This document shows positions 1-53,243 of a DNA stretch of 64,000 nt, piece by piece; position 1 is the stretch's first letter, and each line of letters begins with the position of its first letter. The notes beneath the pieces were generated by a model. The model saw nothing but the letters and a program-made list of their open reading frames with translations. It did no database searches and was not told the origin of the DNA. The translations under genes were made by a program, and so were the position numbers. This DNA is from Eopsaltria australis (taxonomy: Eukaryota; Chordata; Aves; Passeriformes; Petroicidae), in contig JAVTVJ010001157.1 of NCBI GenBank assembly GCA_034509425.1, positions 372,001 through 436,000 of the forward strand. Reading direction: 5' to 3'.

Positions 1-3000
1 ATCTACCTTGACCTTTTGTCACTTACGTTTCAATAAATTGCCAGCCTTGGATTCCCCTGTTCTATTCTTTGTCAAGCCTCCAGTTCTGCATGGAGCTGGC
101 TCAAATGGAAGATGCACATTGTGGGATGGTCCAGGCCAGTCTGTGTCTACCCAGATGATCTGTTTTTGAGACTGGATTTTGATAATACTTTCCTCCCTTT
201 TATATGTTGTTTCACCCATTGTATGGCAGTAATAGCTGTATTTTGAATGCTCTGATTCAGGTTGTTGTTGCCTCTGATGATGCCTATCTAAAATAAGCTC
301 ACTGTATTTGCAGGTTACTTGCAAGCTCTGATAGAGTTCATTTTGTCAACGGCTTGTCTCACGTTTTAAAGTTGTGTTGCAAGTAAAATAATCCCAAACT
401 TTTTTGGGAGGTATGAGTAATGGTCCCTAGTTGATCATGATGGATGTGATGTTTTCAGGCACTTTTGACTGTAAGGCAAGACCATGGGGTGTGTTTGAGA
501 TTAGTTGATTGACTCAGTCCAAAGCACTTCATGTGACTTTAGTTAATATTGACAAGTGTGTTCAAATTCATAAATTGAATAGAAGATTTTTGTAGTGTAT
601 ATTCTTTTCTGTTAGTGATAAATAGCTGGAGTGAATTTCATTGGCTTGTAGCAAGGTTCCCTTTGCTTGAGTCAGCACAAGAGGTTGTAGTTTTGGGAGA
701 TGGTTGAGATCAGTACAGTGTTGGGCTATGTGGAGATGTTTTGTCTTGCCTTTCTTGTCATCTATAGCTGTGCTATCAGTTGTTTCATTCCAGCACCTTT
801 CTTTGGAAATCCTTATTTGTATCTTATTTGCATCTTTTCTTCCCTTGAAGAATTCCTAAAATTGTGTAGTAAAAGGTGCTCATGAAGCATAGTTACTAGT
901 GCTAAAGCATCCATTTGCTTATGGGTTACTTCCTAAATAAACTTCTGTGATGTTGACTTCGGGAGCTGAATAGACACTTGTAAACTAAGAGAACACTTGA
1001 AATCTGTTATCATCTTACATATCTGCTCACTCACCTCCCCAGTGGTATGGGGAGGTGAATCATACAAGGCTGAAACCCATGGGCTGAGATAAGAACAGTT
1101 CAGAAATTGGAGTAAAGAAAGATATGATAATAGGAAAAAGAGAGAGAACAGTAAACTCCGAAAGTCAAGTGATGCTCAATACAACTGCTCAGCACCCACT
1201 GACCCATGCCCAGCCTCTCCCCCAGCAGTGGTTGGCCCCCTCCTGGCCAGCTCCCTCATTTTGGAGACTGAGCAGAACTTTCTGTGGTACAGAATATTCA
1301 TCTGGCTGAGTTGGGTCAGCTGCCCTGGCTGTGCTCCCTTCCAGCTTCTTATATAGCTGACTAGTGTAGGACACTGAAAAGTCCTTGACTTAGGGTATGC
1401 ATTGCTTGGCACCAGACATCGATGTGTTATCAACGTTATTCTCATACTAAATCCAAAACACAACTCTGTAACACCTACTGAGAAGAAAATTATCTCTGCT
1501 GAAACCAAGACAGCAAGAAATCCTGTTCAAAGGAAGGAACACCAAGATTGTGTTTCTATGGAATCTTTCTGGTTGGGTAGATAGTCTTCCAGACACTCTT
1601 CACATTGGTCTTGTCTCTGTGGGAGAGCAGATATATGGAAATCTCTGTTCCCATGGTTTTAGTGATAACTTTAAAGGCTGATGTGTTTTCCTGTGACTGG
1701 AGCTGTGTTGATGGATTCAGTGTGATCACCCTGAAGATGAATATGAAAGCTTGTTTTGTGGTTATTAACAGTGTGGATAGCTATATATTTTATGTGTGGG
1801 AAGTACCTATGTGTCTGTTCTTGGAAGGCTGAAAATATGAAGAAATATCTTCTGTCTTTCTATCTATCTGTTGGTGTTCTTGTGTAGTGGTGAGAGCACT
1901 TTGTATGTGAGCGTTTTGTGCAAACTGAAACATGTTGATATTTCTGACGTCTTGGTCTCTTCATTGATCAACCTAGACGAGCGACAAATCCCATCAACTG
2001 TTTCTCCAAGTCTTTGCTGTTAACATTATGGTGGATGTGGCTCATCTGTGTTTGAAATAATTGTTAGATTTTGAAGTTAGGTTGCCAGTTTGGGCATGAA
2101 GTAGAGATATGGCATTTATGCTGACAGGGAATGTATTATAATAATTTTTATTAGCTTCTTAAGTTTTTCTCACCATCTATATTCTTTCAATGTTGAGGCA
2201 TATAACTAATGGCTTCCAAATGAGAGCTGCTTATAAGAGGTGGCAGTTAAGAGGCTGGAAACTAAACATTTCTCTTCAGATTGTGCTGAAGTGGAAACTG
2301 GGTTCATTATTTTAGCATAAAGTTGGGAAGGTGGCATTGTGCAGTGGTGTCAGAAGACTCTTCCTCTGGATTAGTAGCAGTTGCACCTGCTGGACGTTAG
2401 CCAGGATCTGGAAGCTTTCTTCTGTCACGGATAACTTCTGCAATGGTACTGTGTGCATGGGGGAGATTGACCTTGTTCGTAATGTTGTTCATGTCTTGGT
2501 GCCCAGAGTGGCTGTGGCTACCACATCCCTGGAAGTGTTCAAGGCCAGACTGGACAAGGCTTGGAACAAGGTGTCCCTACCCATGGCAGGAGGATTGGAA
2601 TGAAATGAGCTTTAAGGTCCCTTCCAACTCAAACTGTTCTGTGATTCTATGATAATCCTCATCTGGCCATATTTACTTATAGGTGTTCTGAAAAGACCTG
2701 TCAGTGTGGTGAATAAGGACTTCCATGAACTTTTGACTGGGTCTGATTCATAGGATGGATCATCATGTTCTCTATCGTGTCTGCATACCTGCAATATGTT
2801 TTAGACCATAGTGAGCTGCAGTTTGGAGCAGACTGGCTGCTGCATGGCTGCCTTTGGCAGACAGTAAATCACTTGTTCCTAGTCTGCTGTCAGCCAGACC
2901 ATAGTGTTGTACCCATTTGACTGGATTTGTTTAAAATGTAGTTGAGATTCTTGTTTTTTTAAGTATTTATTTAAGTGTCTCTTTTTTAAAGTGTTGTAAC

Positions 3001-3027
3001 TCTGCTGACTTCTGTGCTTCATTGCAG
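1..3027 (+). other. Intron of MORC2 upstream of the first exon seen
   Basis: Intronic by inference, because the exon at 3028 opens inside a codon. I see no exon encoding the MORC2 N-terminus here. It holds a CR1 tail (2492-2654) and a perfect hairpin (1031-1058); the rest is unremarkable AT-rich DNA. Confidence 0.6.
2492..2654 (+). mobile_element. CR1 LINE 3' tail
   Basis: Contains the typical CR1 3' sequence: a stretch around CATCCCTGGAAGTGTTCAAG, then CCCTTCCAACTCAAAC and a TTCTGTGATTCTATGAT end. Truncated at the 5' end, as most CR1 copies are. Confidence 0.85.
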
Positions 3028-45035
<42,008 letters not shown>

Positions 45036-45860
45036 ACACCTCCAGTACAAGTCCTGGAGAAGTGCAGAAGAGCTGGCTGCTACAATGAGAGATACGGATC
45101 TCTGTGTGGGTGGACTGGGGCAGCTGATTAGGAGAAAGTTTTTTAGACAGTGCTCATGTTGGTGTACAACTTGTACCTGTGACTGTACATGAGAAACATT
45201 TGTGCTGTTGGCAGGAAAATTTTTAACTTTGTAGTTCTCTGAATCTCTTCCTTTTGTTTATAAATATTTATTTTTAAAAGAAATGGGAACTGTGCCTGAC
45301 ACACTGGGTGTTTTTAGTGATGTGGAAGTGTGAGTACACCTTTTACAACTCGGGTATATTCATATGCTAAACCTGGGAGCTTGGAGCATCCTGCTTTGCT
45401 TACTGGTTCTCCAGTAAGAACCTGGCAGCAACTAAAAAATAAGCCTTGAGTTGTTGCAGAGGGGGTCAGGACTTTTTTGTGGAAGATACTGAATTTGGGC
45501 TAGAGAAAGCCAAGCCATGAATTGGAGCTGTAGAAAGGAGATGTCCATGTATGAGTGTGAGCAGAGGGGATGAAACCTCGGTGGATCTCAGAAATTTGGC
45601 ACTGGCACCTGCAGTGAGCTTCCTGAAGAGGAGGTCGCTGCAAGTAGGTGAAACTGCCACCATGGTAACAACCGGGAGTCTGAGGGTCCCTCTAGAAGAG
45701 GATCACCTCCTGGACTGCTCAGAGGGAGAATGCTGGAGTTCGGGTTCTCTGCTTGCAGTCACCTTATCACTCACTTCTGCTGCTGTTTCTTTGACACACA
45801 GTTGCAGCGTCAGAAAAACTCCTCAACCATCTGACAATAAAGTGACCCCTGTTCTATTGT
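45036..45860 (+). other. MORC2: MORC2 3' untranslated region with polyA signal
   Basis: Follows the stop codon. An AATAAA hexamer at 45836-45841 with a GT-rich stretch just after it (TTTGTGTTGCTTTG) is the best cleavage site. An AU-rich patch (TATAAATATTTATTTTT) near 45260 could affect mRNA stability. The exact end is inferred. Confidence 0.65.
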
Positions 45861-48085
45861 CACCCCCTCAGGTTTGTGTTGCTTTGATCAATTTGCTCTA
45901 CCAGGTAGTCTTATTATTAGAGAGTGCTAATTATTAGAAAGAGGCTATTTGGAGCCTTCAGAGCCCTACACCGCTGATTGGTATCTGGCCCTGTGCCTAC
46001 GGCAAGGAAAACACCTGTCCTTTATCCTTCAGCTGCAGCCAGCTCCTGGTAGGCCACTTGTGGCCAAGGGGACTCGGTCAGAGTTTGTCAGCTGGCCAGC
46101 AGCTTCTCAGGCCTCCTAGGACAAAGCGCCTGTGGACTCATGCTTGGAAACTGGAGTCCCCTGCAAGAAACATGGTGTAAGCAAGAGGTACCCACTGTCA
46201 GGGAGGTCAGGTGGAATGGACTCTTGGGGTTCACTTGACACCTCGATGTGTAATAGATTTTTGCAGAAAACCCTTCCAAATTAAATATCTGTTGCACAGA
46301 AAATCTTTGGCACTAATTGTTTGTAGTCCTGAAGAACTCCCAAGTTTCTACACACTGCAGAAGAGGGGGGAAGGCTTTTGTTCATTACCTGAACTCCAGG
46401 TGCTCACAGCACACAGTGAGACTGACTGCTTCCATCCAGAATCTGGGTCTGACATCCCACAATAAATGAAGGTAAGGAGTATTCCCCCATCCTAACCCTA
46501 ACCCTAACTCTTCCTGCACAGAGGGGCAGCGTTGCTTAAACAAAGGAGCAGGCTCTGCTAGTCTCCATTTCCTCACACATACTGGTTAGTTGTGATGTCA
46601 CACTGCAGTTTCTGATGAAAATAATCTGGAGAATATGCATTTTTATTGGGGTAAAAGAAGAAATCTTTGCCCTTCCCAGGAGCCAGCAAACATTCTAGAG
46701 AAGCAGATTTTGTTACATTGCAGTTCAGAGCTGCTGCTGCACTTAGGCTTTAATCCCTGACACTCAGAGACTACCAGTATGGGGCTAACAGCTCTTACAC
46801 AGTTCTTGAGCTTCCTGGTACAATTTGATTCCCTACTTCTCTCATGTTATGAAAGTGCTACTGTTCTAGATTGCTTTTCTTTTCCCTTTGTTCACTGGAA
46901 CGTCTCATTTCCAGTTTTAACTCTTGTTTTTTAATGCATTTAGTTTTTTTGATTTTCTACCAAGTTTTTTTGCTAGGAAGAGCAAGCCAAGAACTTCTCA
47001 GCACCAATAAACCAAGTTTTTCATTCTCAAACCCTTTCGGGCAATCCTCTGCATCTGCTTCTTTTTCTTGATTTTGTTTCTGTAAATTTGTAAAGCAAAT
47101 CTGTGTGTAACATCAGGTTTTAGTAATACCTCTAAAACGCATAGGCTCAGAATGCCTCCAGAGGAGATCCAAACTGCTGGCTCCAAGTCAGGTATAATCC
47201 AAAGCTGTATCAGGTGGTTCAGAGTATTTTCCTGTTGAGCTCTTAAAATCGGGGGTGGAGGTTGCCCCACAGCTCTGCACTACATACCTCTCCCATGGGT
47301 GTTCTTCCTTGGTATCACACAGGGATGTCCCTGTCACATCTTGAAAGTCATTCCAGCTGCCATCAAGAACCTGTATCCCTATCATGACACCTCCATCCTG
47401 CAGTTAAGCCTCTTGAGGCCTCAGGTGTTCCCTTAAGTCTTCCTCTTCACTTTCAGCTGCTTCTTACAGCAGAAGAAGGACACGAGTTTCATTTTGCACA
47501 ACGTTCCCCTCCCCCTCTCTATGGTCAGCTTAATCCCTTTATACATTCTGTCAGCTGGGTGCTTCATGCCAGGTCACTTCTGCTGTTGAGGCTGCATTTT
47601 TCTTCAAGCTCTCTGCCACATGCCTCTTGCATCTGCTTCTGAGAGCAGCAGGAACAGCAGATGACTGTCATTCTTGCTTGCAAGAGAGTAAAGACAGTGT
47701 GGCAGTGAGGGTCACTCTTTGAGAAACCAGCCAGGTCTGGGAAATCCACCAATTCTTGAAAATTGCTGTGGACTACAATGCTGTGGAAGTGGAGGGGATG
47801 TCCTGCATGCACAGCCCTGCAGAGGTGTAAAGTAAGACTGATCTGGTTTGGATGGAGAATGCGGAGGGGTGTGTGCCTGCAGTTTCGGAGGTATTCATTG
47901 TCCCTAAGGGTTCCTCGGTGCTCAGAGTTGCTTCTTAGCAAGGAAATGAGGAAGATGGTGTGGTTCCTGTCCTTTTGGAGCACTTCTTGACACCTTATGT
48001 CAACCAGAGCTTTCACCTTGTCTTGGCTTGAAAGACTGGTGTCTGCCAAGGAAGGCAGGAACTTCCCTTGGAATGGAGACTATGA
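45861..48085. other. Intergenic, no gene recognised
   Basis: No exon I can name. The longest open frame (minus, 47564-48049) has no recognisable motif. It contains a short telomere-like tract at 46491 and ends at a C15 run. Confidence 0.5.
46491..46508. repeat. Short interstitial telomere-like tract
   Basis: CCTAACCCTAACCCTAAC, almost exactly three vertebrate telomere units in CCCTAA orientation, 0.65 kb beyond the MORC2 polyA signal. Confidence 0.85.
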
Positions 48086-48100
48086 CCCCCCCCCCCCCCC
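48086..48100. repeat. Poly-C tract (C15)
   Basis: Fifteen consecutive C, possibly G-quadruplex-forming on the other strand. A common place for assembly or polymerase slippage errors. Confidence 0.9.
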
Positions 48101-48229
48101 TTACCTCTGAATTATTATAACTTTGAAATTAAGGGACTTTCAGGCAACACTATGGGAAAAGGAACAGCAGTTCTTCACTAGTATATCCAAAAAGGCAAAC
48201 AAACAACAGCAGCAGCAGCAGCGAACAGA

Positions 48230-48900
48230 AGCAGGAATCCAGTCCCAGCCTTCTCGGGGCTGCAGGCACCTTCCCCTTCGCTGCAGTTCCGCTCACGGCC
48301 GGCACGGGAAGGGATGGAAAAAGGGCTTTGCTTCAGAAACCCCGCGGGGCAGCCGATCCCGGTCCCCAGCAGGACTCTCGGAATCAGCAGCTGAACGGCA
48401 GGAATGAGCAAAAATCCCGGGGAGTGGACGAGATGTGTCAGAAGCTGAGCAGCTGTAGCTGGAGCCGCGGGGCGTGCCCTCAGGCAGGGGGTGCGGGGCT
48501 GCAGTGTAGCGAAAACCCGGAGCAGTAGCAGAGGCAGGGCGGGGCTGAGCAGCCTGGCTGGAGAGTAGGGCCCGGAGAGGCTGCCTTGGAAGCGAGAGGA
48601 TCTCGGGGATCCCGGGGTTTCCCCTGAGGCATCTGAGCAGACAGTGAATTGTTATAGTGAGGTAGGATGTTAATAAGGTCCCAATGAAACGGCCGCTCTT
48701 ACAAGCAGAACTCCATCTCACGGTAGAATGCAGCAGGAGACAGAACCCTGGAGTGGTGGAGAATTCTTCCCACAGCGACCACAGAATTTCTCCTCCGAAA
48801 GCCGAGAAAGGAAGCGAGCTAGAAGCTGGGCCCAGCCTCGTTTTCCCCAACCCCATTCTCTCGGGATCTCTGCCCCTCCGAGAGAAACCCTCGGATAAAA
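48230..48900. promoter_or_regulatory. CpG-rich island, possible promoter
   Basis: Many CpG sites packed into about 400 bp (GGCCGGCACGGG, CCCGCGGGGC, GAGCCGCGGGGCGTGCC, CCCGGGG) against a CpG-poor background, with a second cluster to about 48,900. A (CAG)5 run lies at about 48207. No gene start is recognisable on either strand, so the promoter role is inference. Confidence 0.4.
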
Positions 48901-49910
48901 GAAGTGCAGCCAGGTGCCCTCCTCCCCTGAGCTTGGCAGCTTATTTTGTCTCTCTTAAGTACCAATCATAATGGTTTCTTAGCACCAAAAATGTACAAAA
49001 TTCCATGAGGGAAAGAAACAAAAGGAAAAATACTAAAGCCCAAACACTACTCCATTACAGAAGCTAGCAATTGTTATCACAAAGAGCAATTCCCGTGCGT
49101 ACCAAATTCCCCAAAAGACAAGACACTTTGGAGGAAGGCACAATGGGGTTGCCTTGTGCGCTAGTCACTTGCCTTTTTCTGTCTTTCGTCTGAACGCTCC
49201 TTACCAGGTGATTCCCTGTAGAAACGCATGGTGCCTAATCAGACTAGTGATCAGATGCAAGGCTCTGGGTGCAAAGAAAGTTGGCCAGAGTTAGAGAAAA
49301 GAGAAAAGCAGCTTGAAGCATGTGAGCAAAAGTAAACAGTCCTTTTCCAGAGCTGTGTGTGGAGGGGTGAAGGAGAACAGCAGCACTACGGCTGCCTCTA
49401 CAGTGTGCCTGGGTTATAGGTGAAAGCTGAGTCTTCTGGGTGCAGAAGAGTGCTTTGTGAAAAGCCTTTCTTCAACCACAAGAAGCTTTCAACATCTGAT
49501 TTCTTTGCAGGCCTTACTGAGGGAGTAACTCATCCGCCAAGGATCCTGTTTCCTCTGCAGAAGCTTTGTGTAGCCTGGCAGGAGCCAGCCAGTGTCAGGA
49601 TGGGGGGAGCTCCACAACTCGAACAACACCTGCTTCATAAGCTTTGTCCTGCAGTATTTGACATACACTCTGCCACTGACCGGTGCCACTTGCTCTCCTA
49701 GGGACAGAGTTGGTCCTATGAGTCCTTGCTCAGTTAGCTCTGAGGGATGGAAAAACAACAGTGACTCTAGGAGGATAGGTCAACTTTTCTCTAGAAGCTG
49801 CCTTTGGGTATTGTGTTCAGAAAAGGTTTGGCAGAGCATAGGGAGCACATTGCTTGATTTCATAAACTTATGAAATCCTGATGCAGAGAGCTTAAGGGTT
49901 AATTCCCAAT
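48901..49910. other. Intergenic, nothing recognised
   Basis: No repeat ends or exons that I can name. Confidence 0.5.
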
Positions 49911-50432
49911 TGTGGTTACTACTGGTACAGCTAAATTTTGCAGCTACTTGCTAGACAATGTATACCGCTTGCTCAACACTCATTATGCTTGCCGAGCAGA
50001 AGGGAAAAGATGTTTGGCCATTGATAAGAAAGGGAAACTGGGACCAAAGATCCTGTTTTCGCATCCTGAAACCAGCTCGGACCGGCTCTGGGGTTTGGAC
50101 TTGGACTAGGAACTTAAGAGAGCATGCGCAGGGAAGAAAGGTAAAAAGTTCATCTGAGGAAGACCACTTACTTCACCACTAAGTGGCAGTGCGCAGGCGT
50201 GTTGGAATGCTAATGACTTTTGGGCTAATTATATATAATATGAAGCGGGGACAGACAATGAATATGTATAGGCGCATTGTGTGATCTAATGCATATGTAC
50301 CTTGTAACCAGATATATACCTAGCTGAATGCTACTGACGGCGCGCATGGATTTGAAGAAATTATTCTCCCATGTGTCACAGCCTGGCAAAATATACCTAC
50401 TTTACAACTTCATTAGGTTGAGGAGTCTTTCC
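49911..50432 (+). mobile_element. Candidate LTR of endogenous retrovirus-like element
   Basis: Begins TGTGGTTACTACTGG and ends CGCGTATCA. It has the architecture of avian LTRs: a TATATAATATGAAGCGGGG promoter-like segment, repeated AATGAATATG / AATGCATATG motifs, and GAAGAAATTATTCTCCCATG near the 3' end. No clear target duplication found, so borders are approximate. Confidence 0.55.
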
Positions 50433-50439
50433 GCGTATC

Positions 50440-50695
50440 AACCCCAGTTTGGAAGGGACCTCAAGGATCCAGGACCACCCTTTCCTGGCAAAAGCACAGT
50501 CTAGACAAGATTGGCCCAGCACTCAGTCCAGCTGAATCTCAAAAGTGTCCAATGTTGAGGAATCCACTACTTCTCTGGGGTGATTATTCCAATAGCTGAT
50601 TGTTCTCATTGTGGAAAACTTTTCTCTGCGTCCAGTCGGAACCTCCCCAGGAGTAACTTGCATGCATTAACGTGCCATGCTTGAAGTTTCAGGGA
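50440..50695 (-). mobile_element. CR1 LINE 3' tail, inverted
   Basis: CAGTTTGGAAGGGACCTCAA next to the LTR, then CAGCTGAATCTCAAAAGTGT and GTGGAAAACTTTTCTCTGCG, the reverse of a CR1 end. Confidence 0.85.
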
Positions 50696-52480
50696 AGGTC
50701 ATTCCCAGCTTCCTGTGACTGATGAAGTGCATTTGAAAGGATGTCATTTGGATTTCCTGCTGTTGCCAGAAAGATGCTAAAATGGAGGACATGGGCATCC
50801 TGGATCCCTAGCATTGCTTTGCACCTTGTTTCTGTAGTGCCCTGCCACTGTGCTAAGTGACATGGTTGGTCACCGGTGAATGATGAGGAGGCGGGTAAAA
50901 AACCCAAACCACTCCTGAGAAGCCACATCAGGTGGCACCATACAAAACCAATCAGAAACTGGTGTGGGGTTCCAGTAAAAGCTGGAATTTTATGGAGGAA
51001 AAAAATCATTCCTTGTTTATCAAACCCTTGAGCTGTTTTGGCTGTGATTCTAGTTCTGGGATGCAATAAGCTTTGCTATAATGATAGATGTTCATTCTCA
51101 CAAAGGCACCGATACACCAGACTGGAGAGCACAGAGATGTGTCAGTGCCTTCTCTGCCCAGGGAAGGTAAAGGCCGGGACTTTTCTGCCCCCACACCTTT
51201 TGCGTGGGAGCAATCCCTGGATGTGTTCAAATTTTGGAGGTGGTATCCAAATTTGGGAGGGGGGCTCAGAAAGGAGGAGGACAGTGTCTTCCCTTCCTGG
51301 GGGAGGAAAATACCTAGGCCCAGGGTTGGTGGGGCAGATGATGGGCTGCCCAGGGGCGGTAAAGGCTGGTGACAGCTTTCTGCGGTGCTCCGCAGTCTTC
51401 CCAGTGCTCTCAGGGTCCTCCTCAGGGCTCCCAGTGTCCCTTCCATTGCTCCCTGTCTCCTGCACTGCTCCCAGTGCCCCCTCCAGTGCGCCTCACTGCT
51501 CTCCAGTGCCCCCCTTCCAGTGTTCCCCAGTCCCTCTACTTGGATGGTGGCACCTCACTGGGCAGTGACATCCCAGCAGGCATCAATGATCCCATGGGTG
51601 ATCATTGCTCCCCAGGTACCTCTCCCTCTTGGTTCCATATCACCTGTGCCAGGAAATGCACTCTGGAGATCTCCCACATGTCTGGATTCTCCTCCTGACA
51701 GGTACCAGGGGAGGGTAGGGGGCTTGTGGGGTGGCACAGGTCTCCCATGAGGACCAAGGCTTGTGAAGGAGCCTCACCTTCCTGTTCCTTCTGAAGAGCA
51801 GGTACCTGCAAACATGGTGCCCACCCTTGGCCTATCTGCTGCTCAGTCCCACCCTGAGCAGGAGGCAAGAGGCAAACCCACCTCCTGACCTTCCTGAAGA
51901 GCCTGTGCCCCGCCACGAGGTCCCCCTCCCCATCCCAGCCCCCGTGGTCCTAGCATGGTCCCAGCCATTAGACAGTTTCCTCATCAGGCCTAGGCCACTC
52001 AGTCCAGGTGGGAACAGAGGTATTTATTTTGTATCCACAGGTGGACTTCAGCAGGTGAGCAGCCTGCCATCCCCATCGCCAGCAGCCACTGCTGCAGCCA
52101 CAGCTCCAGCCCCAACCCTTCATGTGATGGACCAGCACCTGGAGCTGAGGTGAGAGAGAGAGAGGTGTCCAATCAAATGGGCGAGGAAAAGGCAGAGAAT
52201 TTCTGCAGGATTGGCTCAGGCCGATCCGTGGGATCGGATCACATCAAGGTGTCCATGGAGGTGCCTCTGGGGATTTCCCAGCCCATGAGAAGGTCCCTGG
52301 TGCAGCTGAGGCAACGCCAGATTGGGCTGAGACCTTGGGTGTCCCATACAGATGTCCCCACTCAGGACAAGATGTTGTGGGATAGGACTCTGCCAGGGAA
52401 GGACAAGCTCTCAGGTTTGGGAAGGGGACAGCTGCAGTAATTAACACATGGACATGGACTTCCCATAAGACAGAGAAGTG
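50696..52480. other. Intergenic, low-complexity rich, no gene recognised
   Basis: Several overlapping open frames in GC-rich, proline-rich sequence; none has a recognisable domain. A + frame at 52150-52440 (96 codons) could be a small or broken gene, but nothing supports it. Confidence 0.4.
51385..51535. repeat. Degenerate CAGTGCTCCC / CCAGTGCCCC minisatellite
   Basis: Repeated 9-12-bp motifs of the type CAGTGCTCC and CCAGTGCCCCC. All + frames stay open because of composition. Confidence 0.7.
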
Positions 52481-52610
52481 CAAAGTCCTTTATTATACTG
52501 GCAAAGACTAAGACTACTAAGACTACACTAACAGACTACTCTATAACTACTGCAGACTACCCTAAGACTACTCTAAGTCTACTCTAAAACTACCACAGAC
52601 TAACTCTTAC
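52480..52610. repeat. Degenerate AGACTACTCTA tandem repeat
   Basis: About ten copies of an ~11-bp unit (AGACTACTCTA, AGACTACACTA). AAGTCCTTTATT just before it gives a minus-strand AATAAAGGACTT, as in some avian LTR R regions, so this may belong to a minus-oriented LTR. Confidence 0.6.
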
Positions 52611-53117
52611 TACGCAGTGAAAATTCCTTTAATACCATTACACAGACAGGATATGTCATCACATAAACAGGAAAGATGTTCACCACAGTGTCCCCCAATC
52701 ACCTGAGGTATTGCACAGATATTACTTATTATGGTAACAGGTAAACAGTACCCTATAAGGTCACAAAGTACAATCCTCACACACCATAGCTCCAGAAGGC
52801 CACAAACCCGTAATCCTCTTTCCCATGCCCAACCCTGGTGACTTGGATATGTTTCCATGGTCACCTCTGGGCCTAGGGAAGAGGCTCACTCTGGGCCTTC
52901 CAGGCTTGCTTTTCTATAGAGTAACCCTACAGACAGACAGCTATCAAGGTCCCTCTGTCTTTGGCCACGACTTTTCTGTCCCACGTGGGAAGCCGATGCT
53001 GGGTGTCCAGGTGGGTGTCAGGGGAGTCCACCTCAAAGGCAGCCTCCAGATCCCACTTCTGTCCCCCGGGGCTGCCTCAGCGGAGGGACATGGGGAATTA
53101 CATCCCTTTGGAGTTAC

Positions 53118-53243
53118 CTGCAGAACTGCCTCTGCTGCTCCTGCTGCCGCCGGTTGTTCTCAGCCAAAAACATAAAGATGTTCCTCCGCGTCTGATGTGG
53201 CTCCAGCCCACGAAGCACCTGGATGGCTCGTGGGGAAAGGTGT
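53118..53243 (-). CDS. CCDC81-like exon 6
   Basis: Acceptor TTGTTGCAG, donor GTAACT. It encodes HLSPRAIQVLRGLEPHQTRR and NIFMFLAENNRRQQEQQRQF then C. This is the Gln/Arg-rich start of the coiled-coil part. One or more exons could lie between this and exon 5. Confidence 0.7.

Noticed and set aside
47564..48049. 161-codon minus frame downstream of MORC2
   Set aside because: I considered an ITPRIP-like or other bird multicopy gene but could match no motif; left as intergenic.
48293..48856. 187-codon minus frame over the CpG island
   Set aside because: GC-rich sequence has few stops; no recognisable domain, start context or homologous motif.
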